From Verrucomicrobiaceae bacterium UBA2429 (GTDB lineage: Bacteria > Verrucomicrobiota > Verrucomicrobiia > Verrucomicrobiales > Verrucomicrobiaceae): 35,945 nucleotides of DNA. The stretch is from positions 1 to 35,945 of the forward strand of contig DDQZ01000097.1 in the NCBI GenBank assembly GCA_002343505.1, read 5' to 3'. A program made the translations under genes and the position numbers. Within the stretch, counting starts at the first letter, position 1, and each line of letters opens with the position of its first letter. This document shows positions 16,074-22,686 of this stretch, piece by piece. The notes beneath the pieces were generated by a model. That model ran no database searches. It had not been told where the DNA came from and saw only the letters and a list, made by a program, of their open reading frames with translations.

Positions 16074-16675
16074 AACACCGCGCTGACATTTCAAGCCGTT
16101 GGAGTTCAAGCTTCAGCTTGTTCACTGACCGCCCACAGCGGAGTCCGCTCCCGTGCCGCCTAAAGGCTTCACTCCAACGTTGGAGTCCACACGTTGGAGT
16201 TCAAGCTTTAGCTTTTCCGGGAGTGGACTCCGCAGCGGAGCCAACTCCCGTGTCGCCTAAAGGCTTCACTCCAACGGCTTCACTCCAACATTCCCACGGC
16301 TTCGCCCTGCTCGAAATCATCCTCGCGCTCGGCCTCTTCTCATTGGTCGCCGTCGGACTCACCCGCGCGCTCGACATGATCGCGCAGACCTCGCGGCAGG
16401 CGCGGCAGGAGGCGCAGGTGCTGCGCGTGCTCGAGTCCGTGCTCGCCGAAGTCAGCCACCAGCCCGAGCTGAAACCCACCACCGTCACCTTTCCCAAATC
16501 CGCCGACCACGTCGAAGCCCGCGCCACCATCTCCAAAGCCGAACTCATCACCAAAGACAAAACCCAGCTCGACCACATCTTCCACATCCAGGCCGAGGCA
16601 TGGATCGAGGATGGCCGGAAAAAAGCGCTCAAGCGCCAAATGCAGACCTATGTGTACTCACCCGCATCGCCCTGA
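16070..16675 (+). CDS. gspI: Minor pseudopilin GspI-like with repeat-derived leader insertion
   Basis: Starting at the ATG that overlaps the gspH stop (ATGA), the ORF is 201 codons. Residues 1-9 are MKHRADISS; residues about 10-74 are translated from a 192-bp repeat element (16098-16289); then comes HSHG|FALLEIILALGLF, a normal cleavage site, Glu+5 and pseudopilin helix. Deleting the 192 bp gives MKHRADISSHSHG before FALLE, a normal 13-residue leader. As it stands the leader is 77 residues. A GTG at 16250, inside the element, could restart translation with a 17-residue leader. The C-terminal part (about 105-201) has the small beta-domain typical of GspI. It may still work or be impaired. Confidence 0.82.
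   Translation: MKHRADISSRWSSSFSLFTDRPQRSPLPCRLKASLQRWSPHVGVQALAFPGVDSAAEPTPVSPKGFTPTASLQHSHGFALLEIILALGLFSLVAVGLTRALDMIAQTSRQARQEAQVLRVLESVLAEVSHQPELKPTTVTFPKSADHVEARATISKAELITKDKTQLDHIFHIQAEAWIEDGRKKALKRQMQTYVYSPASP
16098..16289. repeat. Composite REP-like palindromic element inserted in the gspI leader
   Basis: A 192-bp block, exactly 64 codons. Copy A (16098-16178) and copy B (16193-16275) each begin GTTGGAGTTCAAGCTT and end GGCTTCACTCCAAC, so their ends are near-perfect inverted repeats. A 14-bp fragment GTTGGAGTCCACAC (16179-16192) lies between them and a second GGCTTCACTCCAAC (16276-16289) follows copy B. Internal palindromes such as CAAGCT/AGCTTG and CTCCGC/GCGGAG are present. The family has another copy at 11716-11796. 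No transposase gene is present in the window. Confidence 0.85.
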
Positions 16676-16704
16676 GCTGGCTTCGGCTTGCAGAATAGTA
16701 TGGG

Positions 16705-16725
16705 GAACAGGCGTCTCGCCTGTTC
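16705..16725. repeat. Perfect hairpin repeat between gspI and gspJ
   Basis: GAACAGGCG (16705-16713) and CGCCTGTTC (16717-16725) form a perfect 9-bp stem with a TCT loop. It lies 29 bp after the gspI stop and ends 11 bp before the gspJ ATG. The lack of a T-run argues against termination, so it is more likely a REP-like element or an mRNA-processing site that could also mask the gspJ start. Confidence 0.65.
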
Positions 16726-16736
16726 GCTCAGGCACG

Positions 16737-17606
16737 ATGTTTGCGCCTCAAGGCTTCACCCTCCTGGAGGTCATCATGGCCCTCGGCCTCATCACCCTCA
16801 TCCTCGGCGGCGTCTATGGCATCGCCGATGGCTCGCTGCGGCTCGGCGCCTCCATGTCGAGAGCCCGCCTCATGGAGACACGCGTGAGCCACTTCACCAT
16901 GACGTGGCGGGATTATCTGGAAAACCTGCCCCCGGGCATCCGCCTCAGCGCCGGTCTGGAAAAAGGCGCGCGCGACTCCGCAGGCGCTCTGCTCATTGAG
17001 GCTGGACCCGCGCCCTTTGCCTGGTCCCAGGCGCTCGCCCTCGCGGATGCCGTGGAGTTTGCCGTCGTGCGCGGGGAACGGGAGAAGTCGCTCACTCTGC
17101 TCGTGCGTCATTTGAAGCGTCTCGAAAAGCCAACCCCTCTCGAAAATTACCAGCTCATGGCCGAGCTGCCGCTGTTGCAGCATTTGAAGACATTTCGCGC
17201 CAGCTACTACGATGCTGGAGAGAAAAAATGGTTCGCCAGTTGGGACCCCGACAAGCGCGCCGCGCCTCCGCTCTTCATGCGCCTGAACTTCGCCTTCCTG
17301 GATGACCCACGCGAACACGAGCTGGTCTTCTGGATCGCCAACGACCTCAAAACCGTCATGAACGTCAACCCATCTCAAGAGGGTTTGGGGAACCACGAAT
17401 GGACACGAATGGGCACGAATCAGAAAAGACAAAGAGCCGCCTTGGCAGGCTATGGCATGCCAACACTGAGCCTAGCCAGAACCCTCCACACCACAGAAGC
17501 ACTCCCGAGACCACACACCATTCGTGTCCATTCGTGTCCATTCGTGGTTCCCCTCCTTCTTCAAATTTCGAACTTCGAACTTCGAACTTCAAATCTGCCC
17601 GTCTAA
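16737..17606 (+). CDS. gspJ: Minor pseudopilin GspJ-like with repeat-derived C-terminal tail
   Basis: A 289-codon ORF from the ATG at 16737. The signal MFAPQG|FTLLEVIMALGLI has Gly at -1 and Glu at +5, but the six-residue leader has no basic residue. An in-frame ATG at 16650 would give a longer basic leader crossing the hairpin, so the start is uncertain. The mature part to about residue 217, including LVFWIANDLKTVMNV, resembles GspJ in size and beta-rich content. The last ~72 residues (after NPSQEGL) are translated from a 167-bp inverted-repeat element and a TTCGAAC tract, and end four bases before gspK. The normal stop was probably lost to that insertion. Confidence 0.82.
   Translation: MFAPQGFTLLEVIMALGLITLILGGVYGIADGSLRLGASMSRARLMETRVSHFTMTWRDYLENLPPGIRLSAGLEKGARDSAGALLIEAGPAPFAWSQALALADAVEFAVVRGEREKSLTLLVRHLKRLEKPTPLENYQLMAELPLLQHLKTFRASYYDAGEKKWFASWDPDKRAAPPLFMRLNFAFLDDPREHELVFWIANDLKTVMNVNPSQEGLGNHEWTRMGTNQKRQRAALAGYGMPTLSLARTLHTTEALPRPHTIRVHSCPFVVPLLLQISNFELRTSNLPV
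17387..17553. mobile_element. 167-bp MITE-like element with 34-bp inverted ends
   Basis: The left arm (17387-17420) and the reverse complement of the right arm (17520-17553) agree at 33 of 34 bases. Each arm is built of 10-bp units: on the right, ATTCGTGTCC twice and then ATTCGTGGTTCCCC. The 99-bp centre (17421-17519) has no ORF of its own and no similarity I recognise. The arms differ from the ATTAGTG repeats upstream in the operon mainly by C for A in each unit, so all belong to one family. It forms the 3' end of the gspJ reading frame. Confidence 0.8.
17567..17594 (+). repeat. TTCGAAC 7-bp tandem repeat before gspK
   Basis: Three exact TTCGAAC units (17567-17587) and a variant TTCAAAT. 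Similar but degenerate tracts lie beside the ATTAGTG repeats at about 13710-13730 and 15560-15575, so the two repeat types travel together. Confidence 0.7.
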
Positions 17607-17609
17607 CCC

Positions 17610-18545
17610 ATGCGCCTCCCCCGCCAACGCCCCGCCCGCCATCAAGGCTCCGCGCTCATCGCGGTGTTTTGGATGATCGCGGTCATGGGCATGCTCGTGT
17701 ATGCGGGGGCCAGGGCGCTCGACACGGACGCGCGCCACACGCGCCTCATGCGCGGAAGGGTTTATGCGAAGCGGCTGGCGCAGATGGGTTTGGAAATCGG
17801 ACGCCACCCTGCCCTGCCGGCGCATGATCCGCTGCTCTCTTATCAAACCCCGGATGGCGGCTCCTACCAGGTGCGCATCGTCGCCGAGGAGGCCAGGCTG
17901 AACATCAATGTCTTGTTAGGTTCCGATGACCGCGTGCTGCTGCCGCGTCTTTTTGCCTCCTGGGGACTCAAGGCGGAGGATGCCAGCGCCCTGCATGATG
18001 CCCTGCACGACTGGGTGGACGTTGACGACCGCACCCGGCTCAATGGCGCGGAAAAGCGCGACTATGAAAAGGCCGGCCTCATCGGGCTGCCCTTCAACCG
18101 TCCCTTCAAGGAGGTGGAGGAAATGCGCCTCGTGCGCGGCATGGACATCGTGGACGCCTTGCGGCCCGACTGGCGCGAGTGGTTCACTGTGCTCGGTGAT
18201 GGCCGCGTGGATGTGAATGACGCGCGTCCGGAACTCATTTCCCTGCTCGCCAATGTGCCCATGGAGCGACTGACGCCGCTGCTCACCCTGCGCGCGGGCC
18301 GCGATGGCGTGCGCGACACGCAGGACGATGTGCGGCTGCAATCCGCCGTGCAGGTGGCGCAGTTGCTTGGCATTTTTCAACCGCAGATCGTCGAGCACCT
18401 GACGCGCTGGACGCAGTTTGCCGGACCCATCCGGCGCATCGAAAGCACCGGGATTTTTGGCGATGTGCGCCGCCGCCTTGTGCTCATCGTACAAGACCAA
18501 CAAGCCATTTGGAGAGGGGAGGTGCCGCATGGGCAGGACTCGTAA
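17610..18545 (+). CDS. gspK: Minor pseudopilin GspK
   Basis: A 311-residue protein and the largest pseudopilin of the set. In other systems GspK caps the pseudopilus tip with GspI and GspJ. The leader MRLPRQRPARHQG is strongly basic and is cut before SALIAVFWMIAVMGMLVYAG, the GspK-type start that lacks Glu at +5. The body holds the expected features: NINVLLGSDD after the first beta region, DWVDVDDRTRLNGAE, and the helix-hairpin-helix-like VDVNDARPELISLLANVPME. The ATG at 17610 follows the gspJ stop by three bases. The 3' end overlaps the next gene by 17 bp. The length agrees with the family. Confidence 0.92.
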   Translation: MRLPRQRPARHQGSALIAVFWMIAVMGMLVYAGARALDTDARHTRLMRGRVYAKRLAQMGLEIGRHPALPAHDPLLSYQTPDGGSYQVRIVAEEARLNINVLLGSDDRVLLPRLFASWGLKAEDASALHDALHDWVDVDDRTRLNGAEKRDYEKAGLIGLPFNRPFKEVEEMRLVRGMDIVDALRPDWREWFTVLGDGRVDVNDARPELISLLANVPMERLTPLLTLRAGRDGVRDTQDDVRLQSAVQVAQLLGIFQPQIVEHLTRWTQFAGPIRRIESTGIFGDVRRRLVLIVQDQQAIWRGEVPHGQDS

Positions 18546-19746
18546 ACTGACGCGCGATTTACTGCTGCCGGGTGCCACCGGCTGGGAACGCTGGACCGGC
18601 GCGCCCGGCCAGAGCTGCGTGAAAGCCGCCGAGTTCGGCCAGAGCGCGGGCGTTTTCGCCAGGGACAGCCAGGACCGCGCGCTGGCGCTGCCCGTCGCGC
18701 ATCTGTGGGTGCTGCCCGCATGGATGGAGGGTGAGGCCGCGCATCTCAAAGACATGGCCGCGCTGCATCTGGAGCGCCTCGGCGTGCGCGTGGCCGACAT
18801 GGAGCACGGCCTGCATGTGCGGGAGATCATGGCGCGCGAGGGCGGCATCCTCACACGCATCACCGCGCTCAAGGAGACCGGCGCGCCGCTTTGGGACGCC
18901 TCGCGCCTGCCGCACGAAGTGCTGCCGCATTTCGCCTTCCTGCCGCTGCCGGAGGATGGCATTGTGCTTTTGCGCGAGCTTGGCCGCCTGGTCATCCTCG
19001 TCACCCACGGCGCGGAGGTCATCTATGCCAGCCCGCTTTCCGCGCGCGAGTTGGACGCCCGCGCCCTTGGCGAGGTGAACCTCATCTGCGTGCAGCTCGG
19101 CTTTCAGGGCGTGCTGGGCCGCGTGCGCGAGATCCAGCTCTGGCTGGAAGATGGCAATCTCGATGAAGTCACGCGCGTCACCGGCCTGCCCGCCGCGCGC
19201 ATGGAGCGCCTCGCGCCGGTGATGCCAAATCATGGTGTGTCGCCTTTGATGCCGCCGGAGATTTTGCACGCGCGTGCCACCGCTCGGAACCGCGCGCGCG
19301 CCCGTCTGCTGGCACTAAGCGCCGGCCTCGCCACCGCCGCCGTCGTGGCCGTCATGGCCGTGCTTACCACCTGGGCCGTGCGCGAGCGGAACCTGCTGCG
19401 CGAGCGCGTGGCTGAGCTGACTCCGCGCGCCTCGCAGGTGCTGGAGCAAAAGCGCGCCTGGCAGGAGGCCGCGCCCGCCGCCGATCCGACCGTCTCGCCC
19501 ATGCAGGTGCTGCTGGATGTGATGCAGCCGGAGGTCTCCACCGAGATTTCCATGACAAACTTCGAGTGGACTCCCGAGCGCGTGCTGGTGCGCGGCCGCA
19601 CTCCGACACCTGCGCTGGCCCTTGAATATGCCACCGAGGTGAAAAACTCCGATCCCCTGGCGCGCTTCACCTGGGAGACACCGGCGCCCGTCATCGCCAG
19701 CGACAACAGCGCCACCTTCGAACTCAAAGGGGAGGTGCGGCCATGA
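18529..19746 (+). CDS. GspL-like T2SS assembly protein
   Basis: A 405-residue bitopic membrane protein in the gspL position. Residues 1-255 are cytoplasmic and may be a divergent actin-like (PilM/GspL) domain. One TM helix (about 261-285) follows, starting LLALSAGLATAAVVAVM. A periplasmic coiled coil (about 287-312) and a ferredoxin-like PilN/GspL C-terminal region (about 325-405) follow. GspL recruits GspE to the membrane and pairs with GspM. The ATG at 18529 lies inside the gspK end and has GGGAGG seven bases upstream, a better ribosome site than any pseudopilin gene here has. The assignment rests on topology and synteny more than on motifs. Confidence 0.75.
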   Translation: MGRTRKLTRDLLLPGATGWERWTGAPGQSCVKAAEFGQSAGVFARDSQDRALALPVAHLWVLPAWMEGEAAHLKDMAALHLERLGVRVADMEHGLHVREIMAREGGILTRITALKETGAPLWDASRLPHEVLPHFAFLPLPEDGIVLLRELGRLVILVTHGAEVIYASPLSARELDARALGEVNLICVQLGFQGVLGRVREIQLWLEDGNLDEVTRVTGLPAARMERLAPVMPNHGVSPLMPPEILHARATARNRARARLLALSAGLATAAVVAVMAVLTTWAVRERNLLRERVAELTPRASQVLEQKRAWQEAAPAADPTVSPMQVLLDVMQPEVSTEISMTNFEWTPERVLVRGRTPTPALALEYATEVKNSDPLARFTWETPAPVIASDNSATFELKGEVRP

Positions 19747-20315
19747 AAAAGAGCGAGCGCATTCTCCTGGTCATCTTCACCCTCGTCTTCCTCGTCGTGG
19801 TCGGCGGCGGGCTGCTGGCCTTCGGCCTGAAAAACTACCGCGAGTTAACCGCCGAGACCGGGCGCCTGCGGGACCGCCTTGCCGAAATGCACCAGGCCCT
19901 TGCCGAGAGCGCCGTGTGGCAGGAGCGCAGCGCATGGCTGGATGAAAAAATGCCGCGCTTCGCCTCCCGCCAGGAGGCCTCCGCGCATCTGCTGGAAAAC
20001 CTGCAAAGCACGGCGGAAAACGCCGCGCTCGCCCTCGGTCCGCGCGAGTTCATCGAGCCCCAGCGTCTCGACGGCGAGGAGGACGCGCCGCAGGGCTTTT
20101 ACGACAAGGCCACGGTCCGTCTCACGCTCGATCAAGCGCCTGAAAATGCCCTGTTCACCTGGATGCACGCGCTGCAAAGCTCCGGCGGATTTCAAGGCGT
20201 CACCCGTCTTTCCATCACGCCATCCGGCCAGGGCAAAACCGTGAACGCCGAGATCGAGGTCACCCAATTTTATCTCGAAAAACCCCACGCCAAAGTCACA
20301 AGGAGGGACAGATGA
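19743..20315 (+). CDS. GspM/PilO-like T2SS assembly protein
   Basis: A 190-residue bitopic protein. The start ATG overlaps the previous stop (ATGA at 19743-19746), with GGGGAGG upstream, so translation is coupled. It has a short basic N-terminus (MKKSER), one TM helix (about 7-28), a coiled coil (about 32-60) and a periplasmic ferredoxin-like domain (about 75-180), ending VNAEIEVTQFYLEKP. This is the architecture of GspM/PilO, which dimerises with GspL/PilN in the inner-membrane platform. Sequence motifs for this family are weak, so the call leans on architecture and order. Confidence 0.72.
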   Translation: MKKSERILLVIFTLVFLVVVGGGLLAFGLKNYRELTAETGRLRDRLAEMHQALAESAVWQERSAWLDEKMPRFASRQEASAHLLENLQSTAENAALALGPREFIEPQRLDGEEDAPQGFYDKATVRLTLDQAPENALFTWMHALQSSGGFQGVTRLSITPSGQGKTVNAEIEVTQFYLEKPHAKVTRRDR

Positions 20316-20860
20316 TGAGCATGCATCTTGCCGTGCGCGCCGCGCTTCTTTTCCCTCTCCTCATCACCGCAGCCCGCGCCGGGGACGCGCTGGTGAAGCC
20401 GCCGCCACTGGAGCACTACGCCGCCTTGTGGGAGCGCAGTCTCTTCACCACGAGGGACCTTCCCACTCCCGACTCTCCCGCAGGTCCGCTCTTCACTGAC
20501 AACCTCTCCCTCGCCGGCGTCTATGAGGTCAACGGCGCGGTGGTCGCCGTGCTGGTGGACCGCGCCAGCTCGAACGTCATGGAGGCGCGCATCGGTTCCG
20601 AGAACAGCGCGGGCATCAAGATCCGCCAGATCGAGCCCGGCGAGACGATGGACAAGACGCGGGTGCAGCTCCAAAAGGGCGATCAGGCCGGGTGGGTCGG
20701 CTTTGACAACAGCCAGCCAACCTCCCCTTCCAGCCCGCAGCCTGCATTGGAGTCGCGCCCAGCAGTCCCCGCGCGCGAGTTGCCCCCTTCCCCACTTCTG
20801 CCCAGCATTTCCGGCCGTCCGCCCTCATCCTCCGGTGACGTGCCGCTGCCGCCGCCCTGA
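20312..20860 (+). CDS. GspC/PilP-like periplasmic protein
   Basis: A 182-residue protein starting at 20312 or 20315 (ATGATG overlapping the gspM-like stop) after a strong AAGGAGG. A signal peptide ends at about residue 23 (ITAARA|GDALV). The segment ALWERSLFT, then LSLAGVYEVNGAVVAVLVDR and IKIRQIEPGETMDKTRVQL, resembles the homology region of GspC or the beta-domain of PilP, which contacts the secretin. The C-terminal 60 residues are rich in Pro and Ser. A PDZ domain and the usual long TM anchor of proteobacterial GspC are missing. It closes the T2SS operon. Confidence 0.65.
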   Translation: MMSMHLAVRAALLFPLLITAARAGDALVKPPPLEHYAALWERSLFTTRDLPTPDSPAGPLFTDNLSLAGVYEVNGAVVAVLVDRASSNVMEARIGSENSAGIKIRQIEPGETMDKTRVQLQKGDQAGWVGFDNSQPTSPSSPQPALESRPAVPARELPPSPLLPSISGRPPSSSGDVPLPPP

Positions 20861-20909
20861 ATTGATTTTCAAGTTGCGATGACAGCCCGTGGATGGAAGT
20901 CTGAAAACC

Positions 20910-21302
20910 ATGCTTGATCTCGTGGAGTTCCCCCCTGCCACACTGCTCGCCGCCGCCCAGGTCTTCTTTGCTCTCTGCATCGGCCACGCGGTGGCGGATT
21001 TTCCTTTGCAGGGTGAATACCTCGCCATCGGCAAAAACCGCCGCTTTCTCCTCCGCCTGGCTGATCCCGCGCGACCGGCGAGCATCTGGGTGGCCTGCAT
21101 GGGCGCGCACTGCCTCATCCACGCGGGCATGGTGTGGATCATCACCGGTTCGGCGCTGCTGGCCTTGATCGAGTTTGCCCTGCACTGCCTCATAGACATC
21201 GCCAAATGCGAAGGTGTCACCGGCTTCAACACTGACCAGTTGCTGCACCTCGCCTGCAAGGCGCTTTATGTCGCCGCCGCGTGGTTCGGCTGGCTGGCGT
21301 GA
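20910..21302 (+). CDS. DUF3307-like membrane protein
   Basis: A 130-residue protein with about four hydrophobic segments. The opening helix contains FALCIGHAVADFPLQGEYLA, matching the H..aDF.LQ pattern of DUF3307 proteins. A second His appears in AHCLIHAGMVW and another in LHCLIDIAKCEG. The His/Asp residues near membrane faces are typical of the family, whose function is unknown. The ATG at 20910 is preferred; a GTG at 20889 would add seven residues. It begins 49 bp after the T2SS operon and has no visible promoter, so it may be read from it. Confidence 0.7.
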   Translation: MLDLVEFPPATLLAAAQVFFALCIGHAVADFPLQGEYLAIGKNRRFLLRLADPARPASIWVACMGAHCLIHAGMVWIITGSALLALIEFALHCLIDIAKCEGVTGFNTDQLLHLACKALYVAAAWFGWLA

Positions 21303-21357
21303 AGGTTTGCCTTCTTGCCCGTTGACCGGCGGCGCTTCCACTTGAACTTGCCCGCCC

Positions 21358-22551
21358 ATGCCCGTCCCGCTGCTCGACGTCAACGCCCAAAACCACCCGC
21401 TCGAATCCGAACTGCTCGAAGCCTTCACCCGCGTGCTGAGGCATGGGCGCTTCATCATGGGACCGGAGATGGAGACCTTCGAAAAAGAGGTCGCGGACAT
21501 GCTCGGCTGCCGCCATGCCCTCGCCGTCTCCTCCGGCACGGACGCGCTCCTGCTCGGTCTCATGGCGCTCGATCTCCAGCCGGGTGACGAAGTGCTCTGC
21601 CCGGCTTTCACATTCTTCGCCACAGCGGGCGCGGTTTCCCGGCTCGGCGCGGTGCCGGTGTTCACGGATGTCTGCCCTGTCTGTTTCAACATGGATGTGA
21701 ACGACGCCCGCGCCAAGATCACCCCTCGCACCAGGGCCGTCATTCCCGTGCATCTCTTCGGCCAAAGCGCCGACATGGACGCGCTGCTGGCGCTCGCAAA
21801 AGACAACAACCTGCGCGTGCTGGAGGACGGCGCCCAGGCCATCGGCGCCACTTACAAGGGCCGCGCCTGCGGCACCATGGGCGACTTCGGCGCCTTCAGC
21901 TTCTTCCCCAGCAAAAACCTCGGCGGCTTTGGCGATGGCGGCATGCTCGTGACGAATGACGACTCCCTGGCCGAATACGCCCGCGTGCAGCGCGTGCATG
22001 GCATGAAGCCGAAGTACTATCATCACCATGTCGGCGGCAATTTCCGTCTCGACACGATCCAGTGCGCCCTGCTCAGCGTGAAGTTGAAGCACTACGCCAC
22101 CTACACGGCGCAGCGCCAGGCCAATGCCGCGCACTACGCCGAGGCGCTGTCAAAGCTGCCGGGCGTCGTCACGGCCGATCCCGCGCATTGCAAATGCCCC
22201 GCCTCCCAGGAAGCCTGGCTGACAGCCAATACCGCGCGCCTCATCTTGCCCGTGGCCTACCCGCACAACACGCACATCTGGAACCAGTTCACCCTGCTCG
22301 TTCCCGGCGAAGGCCGCCGCGATGCCCTGCGGAACCACCTCCAGGCCGCCGGCATTGGCTGCGAAATCTACTACCCGCTCACGCTTGATCAGCAGCCCTG
22401 CTTTGGGCATCTGCCGGAAAGCTCGCGCACCGGCTGCGGTGTGGCGCACCGCATGGCGGGGGAAGTGCTGAGCCTGCCCATCTACGGCGAGCTGACTGAA
22501 GTTCAGCGCGGCGAAGTCATCGCCGCCATCGCCTCGTGGTTGAAGCATTAA
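21358..22551 (+). CDS. DegT/DnrJ/EryC1/StrS family PLP-dependent aminotransferase
   Basis: A 397-residue sugar aminotransferase that would install an amino group on a nucleotide-linked keto-sugar for surface polysaccharide or a secondary metabolite. The key features are present: the opening MPVPLLDVNAQN; PLP phosphate contact VSSGTDALLLGL; PAFTFFATAGA; the Asp/Gln pair EDGAQAIGA; PLP lysine Lys186 in FFPSKNLGGFGDGG; the conserved NFRLDTIQCALL; and the C-terminal SLPIYGELTEVQ. The length is normal. The sequence resembles the branch with WbpE/ArnB-type enzymes, but the exact sugar cannot be stated. No other sugar genes are adjacent. Confidence 0.93.
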   Translation: MPVPLLDVNAQNHPLESELLEAFTRVLRHGRFIMGPEMETFEKEVADMLGCRHALAVSSGTDALLLGLMALDLQPGDEVLCPAFTFFATAGAVSRLGAVPVFTDVCPVCFNMDVNDARAKITPRTRAVIPVHLFGQSADMDALLALAKDNNLRVLEDGAQAIGATYKGRACGTMGDFGAFSFFPSKNLGGFGDGGMLVTNDDSLAEYARVQRVHGMKPKYYHHHVGGNFRLDTIQCALLSVKLKHYATYTAQRQANAAHYAEALSKLPGVVTADPAHCKCPASQEAWLTANTARLILPVAYPHNTHIWNQFTLLVPGEGRRDALRNHLQAAGIGCEIYYPLTLDQQPCFGHLPESSRTGCGVAHRMAGEVLSLPIYGELTEVQRGEVIAAIASWLKH

Positions 22552-22560
22552 AATCAAAAT

Positions 22561-22668
22561 GCTTGCGGGATGAGGCTGTCTCAAAGCCTGTCCAGCATTT
22601 GCGACAAAACCTGGAGAAGCAGTGAAATTCGGCGGATGGAAAAATTCCATATCTCATCCAACGCAAGC
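22561..22668. repeat. Structured inverted repeat between convergent genes
   Basis: GCTTGCGGGATGAG (22561-22574) pairs with CTCATCC (22653-22659) and CGCAAGC (22662-22668), with a two-base bulge, giving a 14-bp closing stem. Inside lie a perfect hairpin ATGGAA/TTCCAT with an AAA loop (22636-22650) and a short GGCT/AGCC pairing near the left side. It fills most of the 135 bp between the aminotransferase and the TauE-like gene, which end toward each other. It may be a bidirectional terminator without T-run, a REP-like element or a small structured RNA. Confidence 0.5.
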
Positions 22669-22686
22669 CTGCGCGCGGATTCCATG

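Noticed and set aside
17387..17553. Insertion sequence
   Set aside because: Inverted ends are present but the centre is 99 bp with no transposase frame; a MITE-like or REP-like label is as far as the sequence allows.
20616..21851. 411-codon minus-strand frame across gspC-like, DUF3307-like and aminotransferase genes
   Set aside because: It spans three plus-strand genes with recognisable products and has no domain of its own.
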